Assembly: GCF_023920705.1 (NCBI RefSeq)
Contig: NZ_CP094657.1
Coordinates: forward strand, 3,844,001 to 3,908,000
Origin: Acinetobacter sp. XS-4
Lineage (GTDB): Bacteria; Pseudomonadota; Gammaproteobacteria; Pseudomonadales; Moraxellaceae
DNA: 64,000 nucleotides
Direction of reading: 5' to 3'
Below are positions 20,201 to 29,500 of the stretch, piece by piece (position 1 is the stretch's first letter; each line of letters opens with the position of its first letter). Both the position numbers and the translations under genes were made by a program. The notes under the pieces were generated by a model. The model made no database searches. It was given only the letters and a program-made list of their open reading frames with translations, and was not told the origin of the DNA.

Positions 20201-21341
20201 CTTCTTTTGTTGGTGGCTCGCCTGGACGCATTACTTTATAGATTTCAACTAATGCTTCTTCACGACCAGATGTTGTGTCAGCACGTAATGAGTCAGCAAC
20301 AAATGAACCACGGTCTATATCGTTCGTAAACAAGATATTGAATTGTTTAACACCGCCTTCTGCCAGTTTCACCATAACTTCATGGCTTAACAATGTATTT
20401 GCAGCAATCACATCACCATTACGTAAAGTAATGTCTTCAGCAGTGATACGCTCATACAAGTACTCATCGGGAACTGATAGCTTAGCTAAACCAGAAGCTT
20501 CCATTTGACGTACGTGACGAGCATTAATACGTTTACCTTGCTCAACAATGATTTTGCCATCATTATCTGCAATATCAAATTGCGCCATTTCGCCACGCAG
20601 ACGATCTGGAACGAGGTCAATTTGATAGCTACCCATATCAAGATATACAGGCACTTTTTCATAGAACAAATTCAAGATTTGTTCATTGTTATAACCCAAT
20701 GCACGCAATACAACAGTTGCTAATAATTTACGACGACGGTCAATACGTACATAAACTAAATCTTTTGCATCAAATTCGAAATCTAACCATGAACCACGGT
20801 AAGGAATGATACGTGCAGAATAAAGTACTTTACCACTTGAATGTGTTTTGCCTTTATCGTGATCAAAGAACACGCCAGGTGAACGGTGTAATTGAGATAC
20901 GATTACACGCTCAGTACCATTGATTACAAAGGTACCATTGTCTGTCATGAGTGGCATTTCACCCATGTAGACTTCTTGTTCACGTACGTCTTTAATAGAT
21001 TTAGTTTCGCGATCTTTAATAATCAAACGAATTTTTACGCGCATTGGTGCCGCATAAGTCGAACCACGTAAAATACATTCACGCACATCAAACTCAGGCT
21101 TACCAAGGCTATACTCAACAAATTCTAAAGCAGCATTGCCAGAATAACTTTCTATAGGGAAAACTGAACGAAATGCGGCTTGGAGACCGATATCTTCGCG
21201 GTTTTTTGGAGTTTTGCCACCTTGCAAGAACGTTCTATACGAATCGACCTGGATCGAAAGTAAGTACGGTGCTTCCATTACTTGGGGCAATTTACCAAAA
21301 TTCTTACGGATCCGTTTCTTTTCGGTATATGAGTATGCCAT
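17253..21341 (-). CDS. rpoB: RNA polymerase beta subunit
   Basis: The protein has 1362 residues, beginning [16 protein letters not shown] with CGAGGA before the ATG. The rifampicin-binding cluster (about residues 516-542) reads [16 protein letters not shown] then [13 protein letters not shown]. It has the susceptible residues at the usual resistance positions, so no rifampicin-resistance change is seen there. The C-terminal part includes [13 protein letters not shown] and [15 protein letters not shown], which contact RpoC. It is transcribed from the ribosomal-protein promoters through an attenuator at 21576-21607. Confidence 0.98.
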   Translation of the reverse strand: MAYSYTEKKRIRKNFGKLPQVMEAPYLLSIQVDSYRTFLQGGKTPKNREDIGLQAAFRSVFPIESYSGNAALEFVEYSLGKPEFDVRECILRGSTYAAPMRVKIRLIIKDRETKSIKDVREQEVYMGEMPLMTDNGTFVINGTERVIVSQLHRSPGVFFDHDKGKTHSSGKVLYSARIIPYRGSWLDFEFDAKDLVYVRIDRRRKLLATVVLRALGYNNEQILNLFYEKVPVYLDMGSYQIDLVPDRLRGEMAQFDIADNDGKIIVEQGKRINARHVRQMEASGLAKLSVPDEYLYERITAEDITLRNGDVIAANTLLSHEVMVKLAEGGVKQFNILFTNDIDRGSFVADSLRADTTSGREEALVEIYKVMRPGEPPTKEAAENLFNNLFFSSERYDLSPVGRMKFNRRLGRPYEVGTDQKSREVEGILSHEDIIDVLRTLVEIRNGKGEVDDIDHLGNRRVRSVGEMTENQFRVGLVRVERAVKERLSQAETDNLSPQDLINAKPVAAAIKEFFGSSQLSQFMDQNNPLSEITHKRRVSALGPGGLTRERAGFEVRDVHQTHYGRVCPIETPEGPNIGLINSLSVYAKANDFGFLETPYRKVVDGRVTDAVEYLSAIEEVGTVIAQADSAIDKDGNLTEDMVSVRHQGEFVRISPEKVTHMDVSAQQVVSVAASLIPFLEHDDANRALMGSNMQRQAVPTLRADKPLVGTGMEANVARDSGVCVIANRGGAIEYVDASRIVIRVNEDEMIAGEAGVDIYNLIKYTRSNQNTCINQNIIVNLGDKVARGDILADGPSTDMGELALGQNMRVAFMTWNGYNYEDSILLSERVLQEDRLTSIHIQELSCVARDTKLGAEEITADIPNVGEAALSKLDESGIVYIGAEVTAGDILVGKVTPKGETQLTPEEKLLRAIFGEKAADVKDSSLRVPSGTKGTVIDVQVFTRDGLEKDDRAMAIEKAQLDSYRKDLKEEYKIFEEAARERVIRLLKGQESNGGGSTKRGDKLVEDMLSGLELVDLLEIQPTDEAIAERLSQIQVFLKEKSAEIDEKFAEKKRKLSTGDELTTGVLKVVKVYLAVKRRIQPGDKMAGRHGNKGVVSNILPVEDMPHDANGVPVDIVLNPLGVPSRMNVGQILETHLGMAAKGLGDKIEKMLKEQRTVLELREFLDKIYNKVGGEQEDLDSLTDAEVLALSGNLRAGVPLATPVFDGAEESQIKDLLELADISRTGQTVLFDGRTGEQFDRPVTVGYMYMLKLNHLVDDKMHARSTGSYSLVTQQPLGGKAQFGGQRFGEMEVWALEAYGAAYTLQEMLTVKSDDVEGRTRIYKNIVDGNHYMDPGMPESFNVLTKEIRSLGINIELKNGD

Positions 21342-21575
21342 CTGGAGTCCTCGGAAAGTAAACCAAGCCCGCCTGCAGAACGGGCTCAGAAGGAATTACA
21401 CAGGCCGATATGGCCACCACTGTTTACAAATGCTGCAATTTTTAGTGGTATTAAAACGCTTAACAATATTTTTTAAAAATAAAAATATTGGTAAACATTT
21501 GAAATTACTTTGATTATTCTGAAATATGACACTTATTGTACAGAACAAACAAAAATCGAGCCGATTATTGTAACG

Positions 21576-21607
21576 CAAAAAGGCTGATGACCCAAGAGCC
21601 ATCAGCC
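21576..21607 (-). terminator. rplL-rpoB attenuator (partial terminator)
   Basis: In the 305-base rplL-rpoB gap, GGCTGATG pairs with CATCAGCC across a 10-base loop and is followed on the minus strand by five T residues. A second imperfect hairpin (GGAGCCGA/CGACTCC, 21615-21638) lies just upstream in the transcript. E. coli has a partial terminator in the same gap, lowering rpoBC relative to ribosomal proteins. The rest of the gap, 21342-21575, shows no gene. Confidence 0.75.
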
Positions 21608-21646
21608 ATTTTATGGAGCCGATTTAAAAACCGACTCCTTTTACAA

Positions 21647-22015
21647 TTACTTAAGTGTAACTGTAGCACCAGCTTCTTCAAGTTTCTTCTTAAGTTCTTC
21701 GCCTTCTTCTTTAGAAATGCCTTCTTTAAGAACTTGTGGAGCACCTTCAACTAGGTCTTTAGCTTCTTTAAGACCAAGGCCAGTTGCTTCACGAACTGCT
21801 TTAATTACAGCTACTTTGTTAGCACCAAAAGAAGTCAACTCAACGTTGAATTCAGTTTGTTCTTCAGCAGCAGCAGCGCCTGCAGCAGGAGCAGCTACAG
21901 CTACAGCAGCAGCAGATACGTTGAATTTTTCTTCAAAAGCAGAAATAAGTTCAACAAGTTCAAGAACAGTTTTTTCAGCAACTGCGTTTAGGATTTCTTC
22001 GTTTGTTAAAGCCAT
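21647..22015 (-). CDS. rplL: 50S ribosomal protein L7/L12
   Basis: The 122-residue protein has an N-terminal dimerisation helix ([23 protein letters not shown]), an Ala-rich hinge ([13 protein letters not shown]) and the C-terminal factor-binding domain [20 protein letters not shown]. It forms the ribosomal stalk with L10 and recruits GTPase factors. GGAG lies 6 bases before the ATG. It is 48 bases downstream of rplJ in the same transcript. Confidence 0.98.
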   Translation of the reverse strand: MALTNEEILNAVAEKTVLELVELISAFEEKFNVSAAAVAVAAPAAGAAAAEEQTEFNVELTSFGANKVAVIKAVREATGLGLKEAKDLVEGAPQVLKEGISKEEGEELKKKLEEAGATVTLK

Positions 22016-22063
22016 GAGATTAACTCCAAATGGGTATTGAATGGTGTGGAAGTAGATTTAAGC

Positions 22064-22570
22064 TTAAGCAGCTTCTGACTCGTTTTTCTCTTGAAGCGCT
22101 GTAAGTAAGCGACCCAATTTCGAAATAGGAGCTTGAAGAACAGATGCGAGCATAGTAAGCGCTTTTTCTTGGTTTGGAAGATTTGCGATAACGCTAACAT
22201 CAGCACCTTGATAAAGTTTGCCGTCAAATGCAGCAGCTTTTAATTCAAATGCTTTGTTAGTTTTAGCAAATTCTTCAAACAAGCGTGCAGCTGCACCCAT
22301 ATCGTCTTCAGAAGTTGAGAATGCTAAGATTGTTGGGCCAACAAGGTTGTCATTCAAGATTGCAAATTGCGTATCTTGAAGAGCACGTTTAGCCAAAGTG
22401 TTACGCACAACGCGTGTAGCAACACCCAGTTTACGAGCTTCAACACGAAGAGTAGTTAATTGCTCAACGGTTAAACCTTGATAGTCAGCAACAACGGCAG
22501 CGAACGCTGTAGAAGCAGTTTGAGCCACTTCAGCAACGATCTGTTTTTTGCTTTCAATAAGAAGAGCCAT
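22064..22570 (-). CDS. rplJ: 50S ribosomal protein L10
   Basis: The 168-residue protein begins MALLIESKKQIVAEV and has the L10 core (VVADYQGLTVEQLTTLR) plus a C-terminal helix that binds L7/L12. It anchors the stalk to 23S rRNA and, in other gammaproteobacteria, represses its own mRNA with L7/L12 through the leader upstream. A strong Shine-Dalgarno (AGGAGG) precedes the ATG. Confidence 0.98.
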   Translation of the reverse strand: MALLIESKKQIVAEVAQTASTAFAAVVADYQGLTVEQLTTLRVEARKLGVATRVVRNTLAKRALQDTQFAILNDNLVGPTILAFSTSEDDMGAAARLFEEFAKTNKAFELKAAAFDGKLYQGADVSVIANLPNQEKALTMLASVLQAPISKLGRLLTALQEKNESEAA

Positions 22571-22599
22571 TGTAAAACCTCCTAACGGTGATTTATGTA

Positions 22600-22800
22600 C
22601 TCAAAAAAGTACACTCCCAATTCGCAAGTCAATAAGGATTTGACTTGCACGCGGAGGAGGAATAAATCACACCACCGCGTCTACGCAGGCTGGGCTATTA
22701 AGAAGATATTCAAAAGAAGTCTCTTCGCCTGTGGTCTTTGACGCTGATAAATTTACATTTATCAATTCAAAGTCCGCCTGATGAGTGAGGAAACAAAGCA
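22600..22800 (-). promoter_or_regulatory. L10 leader (autoregulatory rplJ mRNA leader), approximate limits
   Basis: The 315-base rplA-rplJ gap has strong RNA structure and no ORF. Nearest rplJ there is a 9-bp helix: GCAAGTCAA at 22624-22632 with TTGACTTGC at 22640-22648. Further up lie GC-rich segments around 22660-22740 that fold with each other. Position and structure fit the L10 leader, bound by L10(L12)4 to block translation. The limits are approximate. Confidence 0.7.
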
Positions 22801-22811
22801 ATACTTTGAAT

Positions 22812-22842
22812 GGGTGTAGAAAATCTATGATTCTCTACACCC
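22812..22842 (-). other. long hairpin just downstream of rplA
   Basis: GGGTGTAGA pairs with TCTACACCC (9 bp), then after one mismatch AATC pairs with GATT. No T run follows on either strand, so it is not a plain terminator. It may be an RNA processing or stabilising hairpin separating rplKA from rplJL-rpoBC. Confidence 0.6.
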
Positions 22843-22885
22843 TGCCCTCAATCAGGACTTTAAAATTCTTGACTAAGTTTTAAAC

Positions 22886-23581
22886 TTAGTTAGAAACGTT
22901 GCTTACATCAACAGTAAGACCAGGACCCATAGTTGAGCTCAAAGTGATCTTTTTGATGTATACACCTTTAGAAGTTGCAGGTTTTAACTTTTTCAAGTCA
23001 GCAACTAAGGTTTCAACGTTTTGACGGATAGCAGCAGCTTCAAAGCCTAATTGACCGATCGCAGCATGGATAATACCCGCTTTGTCTACACGGTAACGAG
23101 CCTGACCAGATTTAGCGTTTTTAACAGCATTCGCTACATCAGGAGTTACAGTACCAACTTTAGGGTTTGGCATTAAACCACGTGGACCAAGAATTGTACC
23201 GAGCTTACCAACAACACGCATAGCGTCAGGAGCAGCGATTACAACATCAAAGTCAAGGTTTCCGCCTTGGATGCTTTCAGCAAGGTCATCAAAACCTACG
23301 ATGTCTGCACCAGCTTCTTTAGCTGCTTCTGCTTGCGCGCCTTGAGCAAATACCGCTACACGTACAGTTTTACCAGTACCAGCAGGTAATGTAGTCGCAC
23401 CACGAACAACCTGATCAGATTTACGCGGGTCTACACCAAGATTTACAGCTACATCCAAAGATTCTTTGAATTTCGCAGCAGGTAGGCTGTTTAGAACTTG
23501 TACTGCTTCTTCCAAAGTGTAAACTTTGTTTGCTTCAACAGCAGCAGCAATGGCTTTTTGACGTTTAGTTAACTTTGCCAT
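22886..23581 (-). CDS. rplA: 50S ribosomal protein L1
   Basis: The 231-residue protein begins [16 protein letters not shown] and includes [19 protein letters not shown], the diagnostic L1 loop. It binds 23S rRNA at the L1 stalk and, in relatives, represses the rplKA mRNA. Its ATG is 3 bases past the rplK stop, so translation is probably coupled. Confidence 0.98.
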   Translation of the reverse strand: MAKLTKRQKAIAAAVEANKVYTLEEAVQVLNSLPAAKFKESLDVAVNLGVDPRKSDQVVRGATTLPAGTGKTVRVAVFAQGAQAEAAKEAGADIVGFDDLAESIQGGNLDFDVVIAAPDAMRVVGKLGTILGPRGLMPNPKVGTVTPDVANAVKNAKSGQARYRVDKAGIIHAAIGQLGFEAAAIRQNVETLVADLKKLKPATSKGVYIKKITLSSTMGPGLTVDVSNVSN

Positions 23582-23584
23582 GTC

Positions 23585-24013
23585 TTATAGCTCCACTTCC
23601 AAGCCCATAGAACGCGCAGAACCAGCAATGGTACGTACACGTGCGTCTAAATCAGCACCAGTTAAATCTGGTTCTTTAGTAGTCGCAATTTCTTCTAACT
23701 GAGCACGAGTCAACTTACCAACTTTAGTTTTGTTTGGTACAGATGAACCTTTTTGGATACCAGCAGCTTTCTTAAGAAGAATAGAAGCTGGAGGAGTTTT
23801 CATGATGAATGTGAACGACTTGTCGTTGTACACAGTAATCACTACAGGAATTGGAAGACCTGGTTCAACTTTTTGTGTAGCAGCATTGAATTCTTTACAG
23901 AATGCCATGATGTTTACACCACGTTGACCTAATGCAGGACCAATTGGTGGAGATGGATTTGCTTTACCAGCTGGAACTTGCAGCTTGATATAGCCGTCAA
24001 TCTTCTTAGCCAT
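23585..24013 (-). CDS. rplK: 50S ribosomal protein L11
   Basis: The 142-residue protein begins [20 protein letters not shown] and includes [15 protein letters not shown], the conserved L11 N-domain segment. The C-terminal domain binds the GTPase-associated rRNA. GAGG lies before ATG 24013. It heads the rplK-rplA pair after nusG. Confidence 0.98.
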   Translation of the reverse strand: MAKKIDGYIKLQVPAGKANPSPPIGPALGQRGVNIMAFCKEFNAATQKVEPGLPIPVVITVYNDKSFTFIMKTPPASILLKKAAGIQKGSSVPNKTKVGKLTRAQLEEIATTKEPDLTGADLDARVRTIAGSARSMGLEVEL

Positions 24014-24086
24014 TTTAAAATACCTCTGGGTACAAACGCCGCTAGGCTCCCCAATCTTTACGATACACTTCTATTACAACAACAAT

Positions 24087-24103
24087 GCCCGATAAAATCG
24101 GGC
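24087..24103. other. hairpin in the nusG-rplK gap
   Basis: GCCCGAT and ATCGGGC are perfect arms around AAA, 20 bases after the nusG stop. There is no T run on the minus strand, so full termination is doubtful; read-through into rplK or RNA processing is likelier. Confidence 0.5.
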
Positions 24104-24122
24104 GCTTTTCAACCAATTAAGA

Positions 24123-24656
24123 TTAAATCGTTTTTTCGACTTGGCGAAATTCGAGTTCAACCTGAGTTGGTCGATTAAATACGTTAATCGTCAACGTTAA
24201 ACGCGACTTCTCATATTGAACTTCTTCCACCACACCTTTAAAGTCTGTGAATGGACCGTCAATAACAAGTAATTCTTCACCTGGCTCAAACATCGTCTTA
24301 GGACGTGGTGCTTCACCAGTATTACGTACACGCGCAAGAATCGCATCTGCTTCACGCTGAGTGATTGGTGCTGGTTTTTCAGGTGTACCACCGATAAAAC
24401 CTAGAACCTTTGGACATTCTTTAACGATATGCCAAGTATCATCATTCATTTCCATTTCAACTAACACATAGCCAGGAAAGAATTTGCGCTCAGATTTACG
24501 TTTCTTACCATCCTTCATTTCTACCACTTCTTCGGTAGGAACAAGGACATCACCAAAGCTATCAGCAACAGCGCTACGCTGGATTCGTTCTGTAAGTGAA
24601 CGTAACACTTGTTTTTCATAGCCAGAGTAGGCATGAATAATGTACCAACGTTTCAT
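24123..24656 (-). CDS. nusG: transcription elongation/antitermination factor NusG
   Basis: The 177-residue protein has an NGN domain beginning MKRWYIIHAYSGYEKQV, with FFPGYVLVEM near residue 62, and a C-terminal KOW domain (GPFTDFKGVVEEV). NusG binds the RNA polymerase clamp and links to ribosomes and Rho. It is 7 bases downstream of secE, as usual. Confidence 0.98.
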   Translation of the reverse strand: MKRWYIIHAYSGYEKQVLRSLTERIQRSAVADSFGDVLVPTEEVVEMKDGKKRKSERKFFPGYVLVEMEMNDDTWHIVKECPKVLGFIGGTPEKPAPITQREADAILARVRNTGEAPRPKTMFEPGEELLVIDGPFTDFKGVVEEVQYEKSRLTLTINVFNRPTQVELEFRQVEKTI

Positions 24657-24663
24657 AGCTCTT

Positions 24664-25104
24664 TTACCCGATAATCAACTTAATTAACCAACCCAAACCA
24701 TAGTCAAAGCACCATAAAACTAATGATGCAACAACTACAACCAATAGAACCTGCCACGATGTGGTGACTGTTTCTTGTTTTGTTGGCCAAGTTACTCGAC
24801 GCAATTCGACTCGTGCATCTTTTAGCAAACGAACGAAGCCTTTACCTTGATGGGTGGCGTATAATAAACCTAAAGCCACAACGATACAAGCAAAAATTGC
24901 CCCAACGCGTACCCAAATATTATTGGCAGGCGCCCAATGCGCTGGTAAATACTGATTCGCCATAACAGCTAAAACCAATAATGCAATCGCAATCACCCAT
25001 AGAACAATATCTAGAGGCGAACCAGAACGAACAACTTCAGCAGAATTATTTCTTTGAGGAATTGGCGCGTCGCTCAATGCGTCGCGCGATTTATCATTCG
25101 ACAT
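24664..25104 (-). CDS. secE: preprotein translocase subunit SecE
   Basis: The 146-residue protein has a hydrophilic N-terminus and three hydrophobic helices (about residues 30-50, 57-80 and 112-140), the gammaproteobacterial form. The conserved cytoplasmic amphipathic segment is VRLLKDARVELRRVTWPTKQE. It forms the SecYEG channel in the inner membrane. tRNA-Trp lies upstream. Confidence 0.95.
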   Translation of the reverse strand: MSNDKSRDALSDAPIPQRNNSAEVVRSGSPLDIVLWVIAIALLVLAVMANQYLPAHWAPANNIWVRVGAIFACIVVALGLLYATHQGKGFVRLLKDARVELRRVTWPTKQETVTTSWQVLLVVVVASLVLWCFDYGLGWLIKLIIG

Positions 25105-25179
25105 TTTTGTACTCGTCGTAGAACTCGCGACTTATTATATGAACAACTAAGCCAGCATCAAGCTTTTTATTTCAAAATA

Positions 25180-25255
25180 TGGCAGGCCAGGAGGGACTCG
25201 AACCCCCAACATTCGGTTTTGGAGACCGACGCTCTACCAATTGAACTACTGACCT
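25180..25255 (-). tRNA. tRNA-Trp (CCA)
   Basis: A 76-base cloverleaf with encoded CCA. Acceptor AGGTCAG pairs with CTGGCCT (one G-U), the D arm includes AGTTCAATTGGTAGAGC, the anticodon loop is CTCCAAA with anticodon CCA, and the T arm is GGGGGTTCGAGTCCC. It lies between tuf and secE in the same direction, as in Pseudomonas. Confidence 0.97.
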
Positions 25256-25315
25256 ATAATGCAAGTTGAGAGCCAAAGCCCTCAACCTGAGACGTAATCC
25301 GCTACTATATTATGC

Positions 25316-26506
25316 TTATGCAGTTACTTTCGCAACAACACCAGCACCTACAGTACGACCACCTTCACGGATCGCAAAACGTAGACCTGGGTCCATTGCG
25401 ATTGGGTGGATTAACTCTACTGACATTTCAACGTTGTCACCTGGCATAACCATTTCAACGCCGTCTTGTAATTGGATTGCGCCAGTTACGTCAGTTGTAC
25501 GGAAGTAGAACTGTGGACGGTAGCCGTTAAGGAATGGAGTATGACGACCACCTTCTTCTTTAGAAAGTACGTATACTTCTGCATCGAATTTAGTGTGCGG
25601 CTTGATTGTACCTGGTTTAGCAAGTACTTGACCACGTTGTACGTCTTCACGCTTAGTACCACGTAGAAGAACACCACAGTTCTCGCCTGCACGACCTTCG
25701 TCAAGCAATTTACGGAACATTTCTACGCCAGTTACAGTCGTTACTACTGTGTCACGGATACCAACGATTTCAACTGATTCGCCAACTTTAACGATACCAG
25801 ATTCAACACGGCCTGTTACTACAGTACCACGACCAGAAATAGAGAATACGTCTTCGATTGGCATTAAGAATGCTTTGTCGATAGCACGTTCTGGTTCTGG
25901 GATGTAAGAGTCAAGCGCTTCAACAAGAGCAAGAACTGAAGGCTCACCATATTGACCAGCATCGCCTTCCAACGCTTTAAGCGCAGAACCACGGATAACT
26001 GGAGTGTCATCACCTGGGAAGTCATAAGTAGAAAGAAGTTCACGAACTTCCATTTCTACTAATTCAAGTAATTCTTCATCATCAACAAGGTCACACTTGT
26101 TTAAGAATACGATGATGTAAGGTACACCAACCTGACGTGAAAGAAGGATGTGTTCACGAGTTTGTGGCATTGGACCATCAGTCGCAGCACATACAAGGAT
26201 CGCGCCGTCCATCTGAGCAGCACCAGTAATCATGTTTTTAACATAATCGGCGTGGCCCGGGCAGTCTACGTGAGCGTAGTGACGGATTGGAGAATCGTAT
26301 TCTACGTGTGAAGTATTAATTGTAATACCACGTGCTTTTTCTTCAGGTGCTGAGTCGATTTGTGAGTAATCTTTCGCTTCACCGCCGTAAGTTTTTGCAC
26401 AAATAGTTGCAATCGCAGCAGTTAAAGTTGTTTTACCATGGTCAACGTGACCAATTGTGCCCACGTTTACGTGTGGCTTATTACGTTCAAACTTAGCCTT
26501 AGCCAT
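25316..26506 (-). CDS. tuf: elongation factor Tu
   Basis: The 396-residue protein is full length. G1 is GHVDHGKT, the switch I region carries [13 protein letters not shown]3 is DCPGHADY, G4 is NKCD, and domain 3 ends [11 protein letters not shown]. It delivers aminoacyl-tRNA to the ribosome. It follows four tRNA genes in one transcript, the tufB-type arrangement of E. coli. Acinetobacter usually carries a second tuf elsewhere. Confidence 0.98.
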   Translation of the reverse strand: MAKAKFERNKPHVNVGTIGHVDHGKTTLTAAIATICAKTYGGEAKDYSQIDSAPEEKARGITINTSHVEYDSPIRHYAHVDCPGHADYVKNMITGAAQMDGAILVCAATDGPMPQTREHILLSRQVGVPYIIVFLNKCDLVDDEELLELVEMEVRELLSTYDFPGDDTPVIRGSALKALEGDAGQYGEPSVLALVEALDSYIPEPERAIDKAFLMPIEDVFSISGRGTVVTGRVESGIVKVGESVEIVGIRDTVVTTVTGVEMFRKLLDEGRAGENCGVLLRGTKREDVQRGQVLAKPGTIKPHTKFDAEVYVLSKEEGGRHTPFLNGYRPQFYFRTTDVTGAIQLQDGVEMVMPGDNVEMSVELIHPIAMDPGLRFAIREGGRTVGAGVVAKVTA

Positions 26507-26652
26507 GTTTATAGTCCTCGTTTACGTCGAACACAATTCTGAGTAAAACTCAGCATCGACATATCGCCTAAAAAATCAAACACCCAATACTTGAAAAGCA
26601 GACTAATAAGCCTGCTTTTTAAATCTTTGTAGAAAATCTACTAAACTGTATC

Positions 26653-26727
<75 letters not shown>

Positions 26728-26740
26728 GATTATCCTTCGA

Positions 26741-26816
26741 TGGAGCGGGAGACGAGGGTCGAACTCGCGACATGCAGCTTGGAAGGCTGCCGCTCTACCA
26801 ACTGAGCTACTCCCGC
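26741..26816 (-). tRNA. tRNA-Gly (TCC)
   Basis: 76 bases including CCA. Acceptor GCGGGAG pairs with CTCCCGC; the anticodon arm GCAGC-CTTCCAA-GCTGC gives anticodon TCC. It is third in the cluster (glyT position). Confidence 0.97.
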
Positions 26817-26853
26817 ACGATGCTGGTATACTTAGCACTTCAATCGAAGTTAA

Positions 26854-26937
26854 TGGTGGTGAGAGAAGGATTCGAACCTTCGAAACTTTCGTAGCGGAGT
26901 TACAGTCCGCCCCCTTTGACCGCTCGGGAATCTCACC
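26854..26937 (-). tRNA. tRNA-Tyr (GTA)
   Basis: 84 bases including CCA, with the long variable arm of class II tRNAs. Acceptor GGTGAGA pairs with TCTCACC; the anticodon arm GCGGA-CTGTAAC-TCCGC gives anticodon GTA. It is second in the cluster (tyrU position). Confidence 0.97.
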
Positions 26938-26989
26938 ATATCACACTTATTTCAGTGTTATCCTACACTTAACAACCTCACACTTTAAA

Positions 26990-27065
<76 letters not shown>

Positions 27066-27106
27066 GCTTCTTAGTGTTTCGTACGTTTCGTATCGGAACG
27101 GTGTGC

Positions 27107-27134
27107 AGTTTAGCAAAACTTCCAAACGATGCAA
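27107..27134 (-). promoter_or_regulatory. predicted sigma-70 promoter of the tRNA-tuf operon
   Basis: On the minus strand TTGCAT and TAAACT are separated by 16 bases. The start point would fall near 27100, about 35 bases before tRNA-Thr, after a GC-rich discriminator (GCACACCG) of the kind seen at stringently controlled stable-RNA promoters. Predicted by eye only. Confidence 0.55.
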
Positions 27135-27157
27135 GCAGTTTTTTAAAAAAAACTGCT
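27134..27157. other. AT-rich hairpin after trpE
   Basis: AGCAGTTTTTT pairs with AAAAAACTGCT, starting 7 bases past the trpE stop on the minus strand. It probably contributes to ending trpE transcription, although the T run is inside the stem rather than after it. Confidence 0.45.
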
Positions 27158-27163
27158 AAAAAC

Positions 27164-28657
27164 TCATAAAATCAATCCGTTTGATGATAATTCAACCGCT
27201 TTGATCACTGCGCGAGCTTTTATTTGGGTTTCATTCCATTCTGATTCAGGATTTGAGTCAGCAACTAAACCCGCTCCAGCCTGTACATACACTTTTTTAT
27301 CACGAATAACACACGTACGGATCGCAATCGACATATCCATTTCACCATGCCATCCTAAATACCCCACTGCCCCGCCGAAAACACCTCTTTTCACAGGCTC
27401 TACTTCATCAATAATTTCCATTGCACGAATTTTCGGTGCGCCAGATAAAGTACCTGCTGGAAAAGTTGCCTTAAATACGTCTAATGCATCGATATCATCA
27501 CGCACTTCACCTTGTACATTTGAAACGATGTGCATGACATGCGAATAGCGTTCAATGACCATTTGATCAGTCACTTTGACCTTACCAATTTTAGAAACTC
27601 GCCCAACATCATTTCGACCAAGGTCAATCAACATTAAATGCTCTGCGATTTCTTTCTCATCAGAAAGTAAGTCTTTTTCTAAAGCGATATCTTCTTCTTT
27701 AGTTTTTCCGCGTGGTCTCGTACCAGCCAGCGGACGAACTGTCGCAATACCATTTTCAAGACGAGAGAGAATTTCAGGTGATGACCCTACAATATGGAAT
27801 GGTTTTTGATCCGTAATTGTTTGACCTTGTACTAAGAACAAATAAGGCGAAGGATTTAAATGGCGTAAAGCACGGTAAACCTGTAAAGCCTCTCCATCAA
27901 AGTCAGAAACCATGCGTTGTCCAGGAACAACCTGCATAACATCGCCCGCACGGATGTACTCTTTAACCTTTTCTATGGTCTCAAGAAATTTCGCTTTACC
28001 TGTAATCGATTCAAAATGAGGCGGTGTATGCGGCTTAGCTTGCAAGCTAACTGGTGTAGCCAACAATTGTTCCAATTGATCTAACTTTTGCTGCGCATCT
28101 TCATAAGCATGTGGCTGTGCTGTATCGGCATGGACAATTAAAAACAAGGTATCTTTCAAGTTATCAAAGACAATGACCGTCTTTGAGAGCATCAACCACA
28201 AGTCTGGTAAAGCAATTGGATCAGCCGCAGGCACATTCTTTAAGCGCGGCTCAATATAACGAACTGCATCATAGCCCAAATAGCCAACCAGCCCGCCAGT
28301 AAAACTTGGTAAGTCTGGCAAAAGCTCAGCTGGTGGAACTGTAAATTGCTTTTGAAATTCACGAATATATTCAAATGGATCTAGACAATCTTCTTGTTTA
28401 ATCGAGCCATCAGCATGCTGTATAGACAGTATCCCTGCATTACATGAAAAAACTGTTGACTCACCTAAACCGATCATGGAGTAGCGCGCCCAGTTTTCAC
28501 CACCTTCAACCGACTCAAATAAATAAGCTTGTTTTTGCTCCTTAAAACGAGCAAAAACAGATAAAGGTGTTTCCGTATCTGCCAAACGCTGACGATAAAC
28601 TGGAATAGTGTTGTAACCTGATGCTTTAAGTTGTTCGAATTGCGCTAAAGTAGTCAT
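27164..28657 (-). CDS. trpE: anthranilate synthase component I
   Basis: The 497-residue protein converts chorismate and ammonia or glutamine nitrogen to anthranilate, the first step of tryptophan synthesis. The N-terminal domain has the feedback-site motif YLFESVEGGENWARYS near residues 47-62. The catalytic chorismate-binding domain has ARPLAGTRPRGK, LIDLGRNDVGRV and FPAGTLSGAPKIRAME. Its glutaminase partner TrpG is not in this window. It reads on from the same side as gph; a 109-base leader with repeats precedes it. Confidence 0.97.
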   Translation of the reverse strand: MTTLAQFEQLKASGYNTIPVYRQRLADTETPLSVFARFKEQKQAYLFESVEGGENWARYSMIGLGESTVFSCNAGILSIQHADGSIKQEDCLDPFEYIREFQKQFTVPPAELLPDLPSFTGGLVGYLGYDAVRYIEPRLKNVPAADPIALPDLWLMLSKTVIVFDNLKDTLFLIVHADTAQPHAYEDAQQKLDQLEQLLATPVSLQAKPHTPPHFESITGKAKFLETIEKVKEYIRAGDVMQVVPGQRMVSDFDGEALQVYRALRHLNPSPYLFLVQGQTITDQKPFHIVGSSPEILSRLENGIATVRPLAGTRPRGKTKEEDIALEKDLLSDEKEIAEHLMLIDLGRNDVGRVSKIGKVKVTDQMVIERYSHVMHIVSNVQGEVRDDIDALDVFKATFPAGTLSGAPKIRAMEIIDEVEPVKRGVFGGAVGYLGWHGEMDMSIAIRTCVIRDKKVYVQAGAGLVADSNPESEWNETQIKARAVIKAVELSSNGLIL

Positions 28658-28671
28658 GAATTTTTCTCTAA

Positions 28672-28735
28672 TATGGTTTCGATTTAAAACGGTGTTTTTC
28701 TAGTTTCGATTTAGACACGCCATCGAAAAACCATA
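28672..28735 (-). promoter_or_regulatory. trpE leader with hairpin and direct repeats
   Basis: TATGGTTTCGAT (28672-28683) pairs with ATCGAAAAACCATA (28722-28735) over 12 bp with a two-base bulge. The hairpin base is 3 bases from the AGAG Shine-Dalgarno of trpE. Inside, GTTTCGATTTA occurs twice (28676 and 28703). Regulation is inferred only. Confidence 0.45.
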
Positions 28736-28766
28736 CGCTTATTCATGCTGATCTCCATTTCACTCA

Positions 28767-29435
28767 TTAGATAATTAACTCAGCCAAACTATCAACCACT
28801 TGCTGAGGTTGGCAATCATAGATATTTTCTCCATGATTATAGCCATAGCTAACCACAATACAATCAATTCCCGCACGACGCGCAGCCTCAATATCATTAC
28901 TTGAATCACCAATCATTAATGATTGCGAAGCAGATATGTTTAAGCTTTGCATACAATGCAACAAAGGCAATGGGTGTGGCTTTCTCTCTGGCAAACTATC
29001 ACCCCCAAGTACAACTTGGAAATAAGGAGAAAGGTCTAATGCATCAAGTAACCCTTGAGCAAGTTGCACAGGCTTATTGGTAACACATGCCATCTGTATA
29101 TTCAAAGCCTTACAATGCTTTAAAAACTCAGTGACTCCCGGATAAATTTGAGTATTTACACAAAGCTCTGCACCATATATGTCAACAAATTTCTGTAAGA
29201 GAACTTTATGCTGTTCAGCATCTAATTTTCCAAAAATATGCAAAAGAACACTTTCACAGAGTTTTGAGGCGCCTTTACCCACCCACTCTCGAATCTGAGC
29301 TTCTGTTACCAAAGGCCAATTGAGCGCTTCTAAACTTAAATTCATAGACCGATACAAATCAGCAGCAGAATCAACCAATGTTCCATCTAGATCAAATAAA
29401 ATTAAATCGCGCTTATTTAGTTGTGCAACAGACAT
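28767..29435 (-). CDS. gph: phosphoglycolate phosphatase-type HAD hydrolase
   Basis: The 222-residue enzyme is of the Gph branch of the HAD family: motif I is FDLDGTLVDSA near residue 15, motif II CVTNKP, motif III KPHPLPL and motif IV MIGDSSNDIEAARRAG. It removes phosphate from 2-phosphoglycolate, a DNA-repair by-product. The frame is open to 29474, but a terminator hairpin overlaps that region, so I use the ATG at 29435 after GAAGAAG. Its position beside trpE is common in gammaproteobacteria. Confidence 0.88.
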   Translation of the reverse strand: MSVAQLNKRDLILFDLDGTLVDSAADLYRSMNLSLEALNWPLVTEAQIREWVGKGASKLCESVLLHIFGKLDAEQHKVLLQKFVDIYGAELCVNTQIYPGVTEFLKHCKALNIQMACVTNKPVQLAQGLLDALDLSPYFQVVLGGDSLPERKPHPLPLLHCMQSLNISASQSLMIGDSSNDIEAARRAGIDCIVVSYGYNHGENIYDCQPQQVVDSLAELII

Positions 29436-29450
29436 TTTCTTCTTCTCAAA

Positions 29451-29479
29451 ATTAAAAAGGCATGCGTTTAGCATGCCTT
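29451..29479 (-). terminator. terminator of the gsp-FHA block
   Basis: The perfect arms AAGGCATGC and GCATGCCTT enclose a five-base loop and are followed on the minus strand by TTTTT. It lies 22 bases after the FHA gene stop and just before gph. Confidence 0.85.
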
Positions 29480-29500
29480 GATTGTAAAAGCAGTAACGGA

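Noticed and set aside
21396..21602. Minus-strand 68-codon frame in the rplL-rpoB gap
   Set aside because: It runs through the attenuator hairpin and has no ribosome-binding site; the gap is better explained as a regulatory leader.
29436..29474. Longer gph start (MLNACLF...)
   Set aside because: This segment contains the perfect terminator hairpin of the gsp-FHA transcript, so it is not coding.
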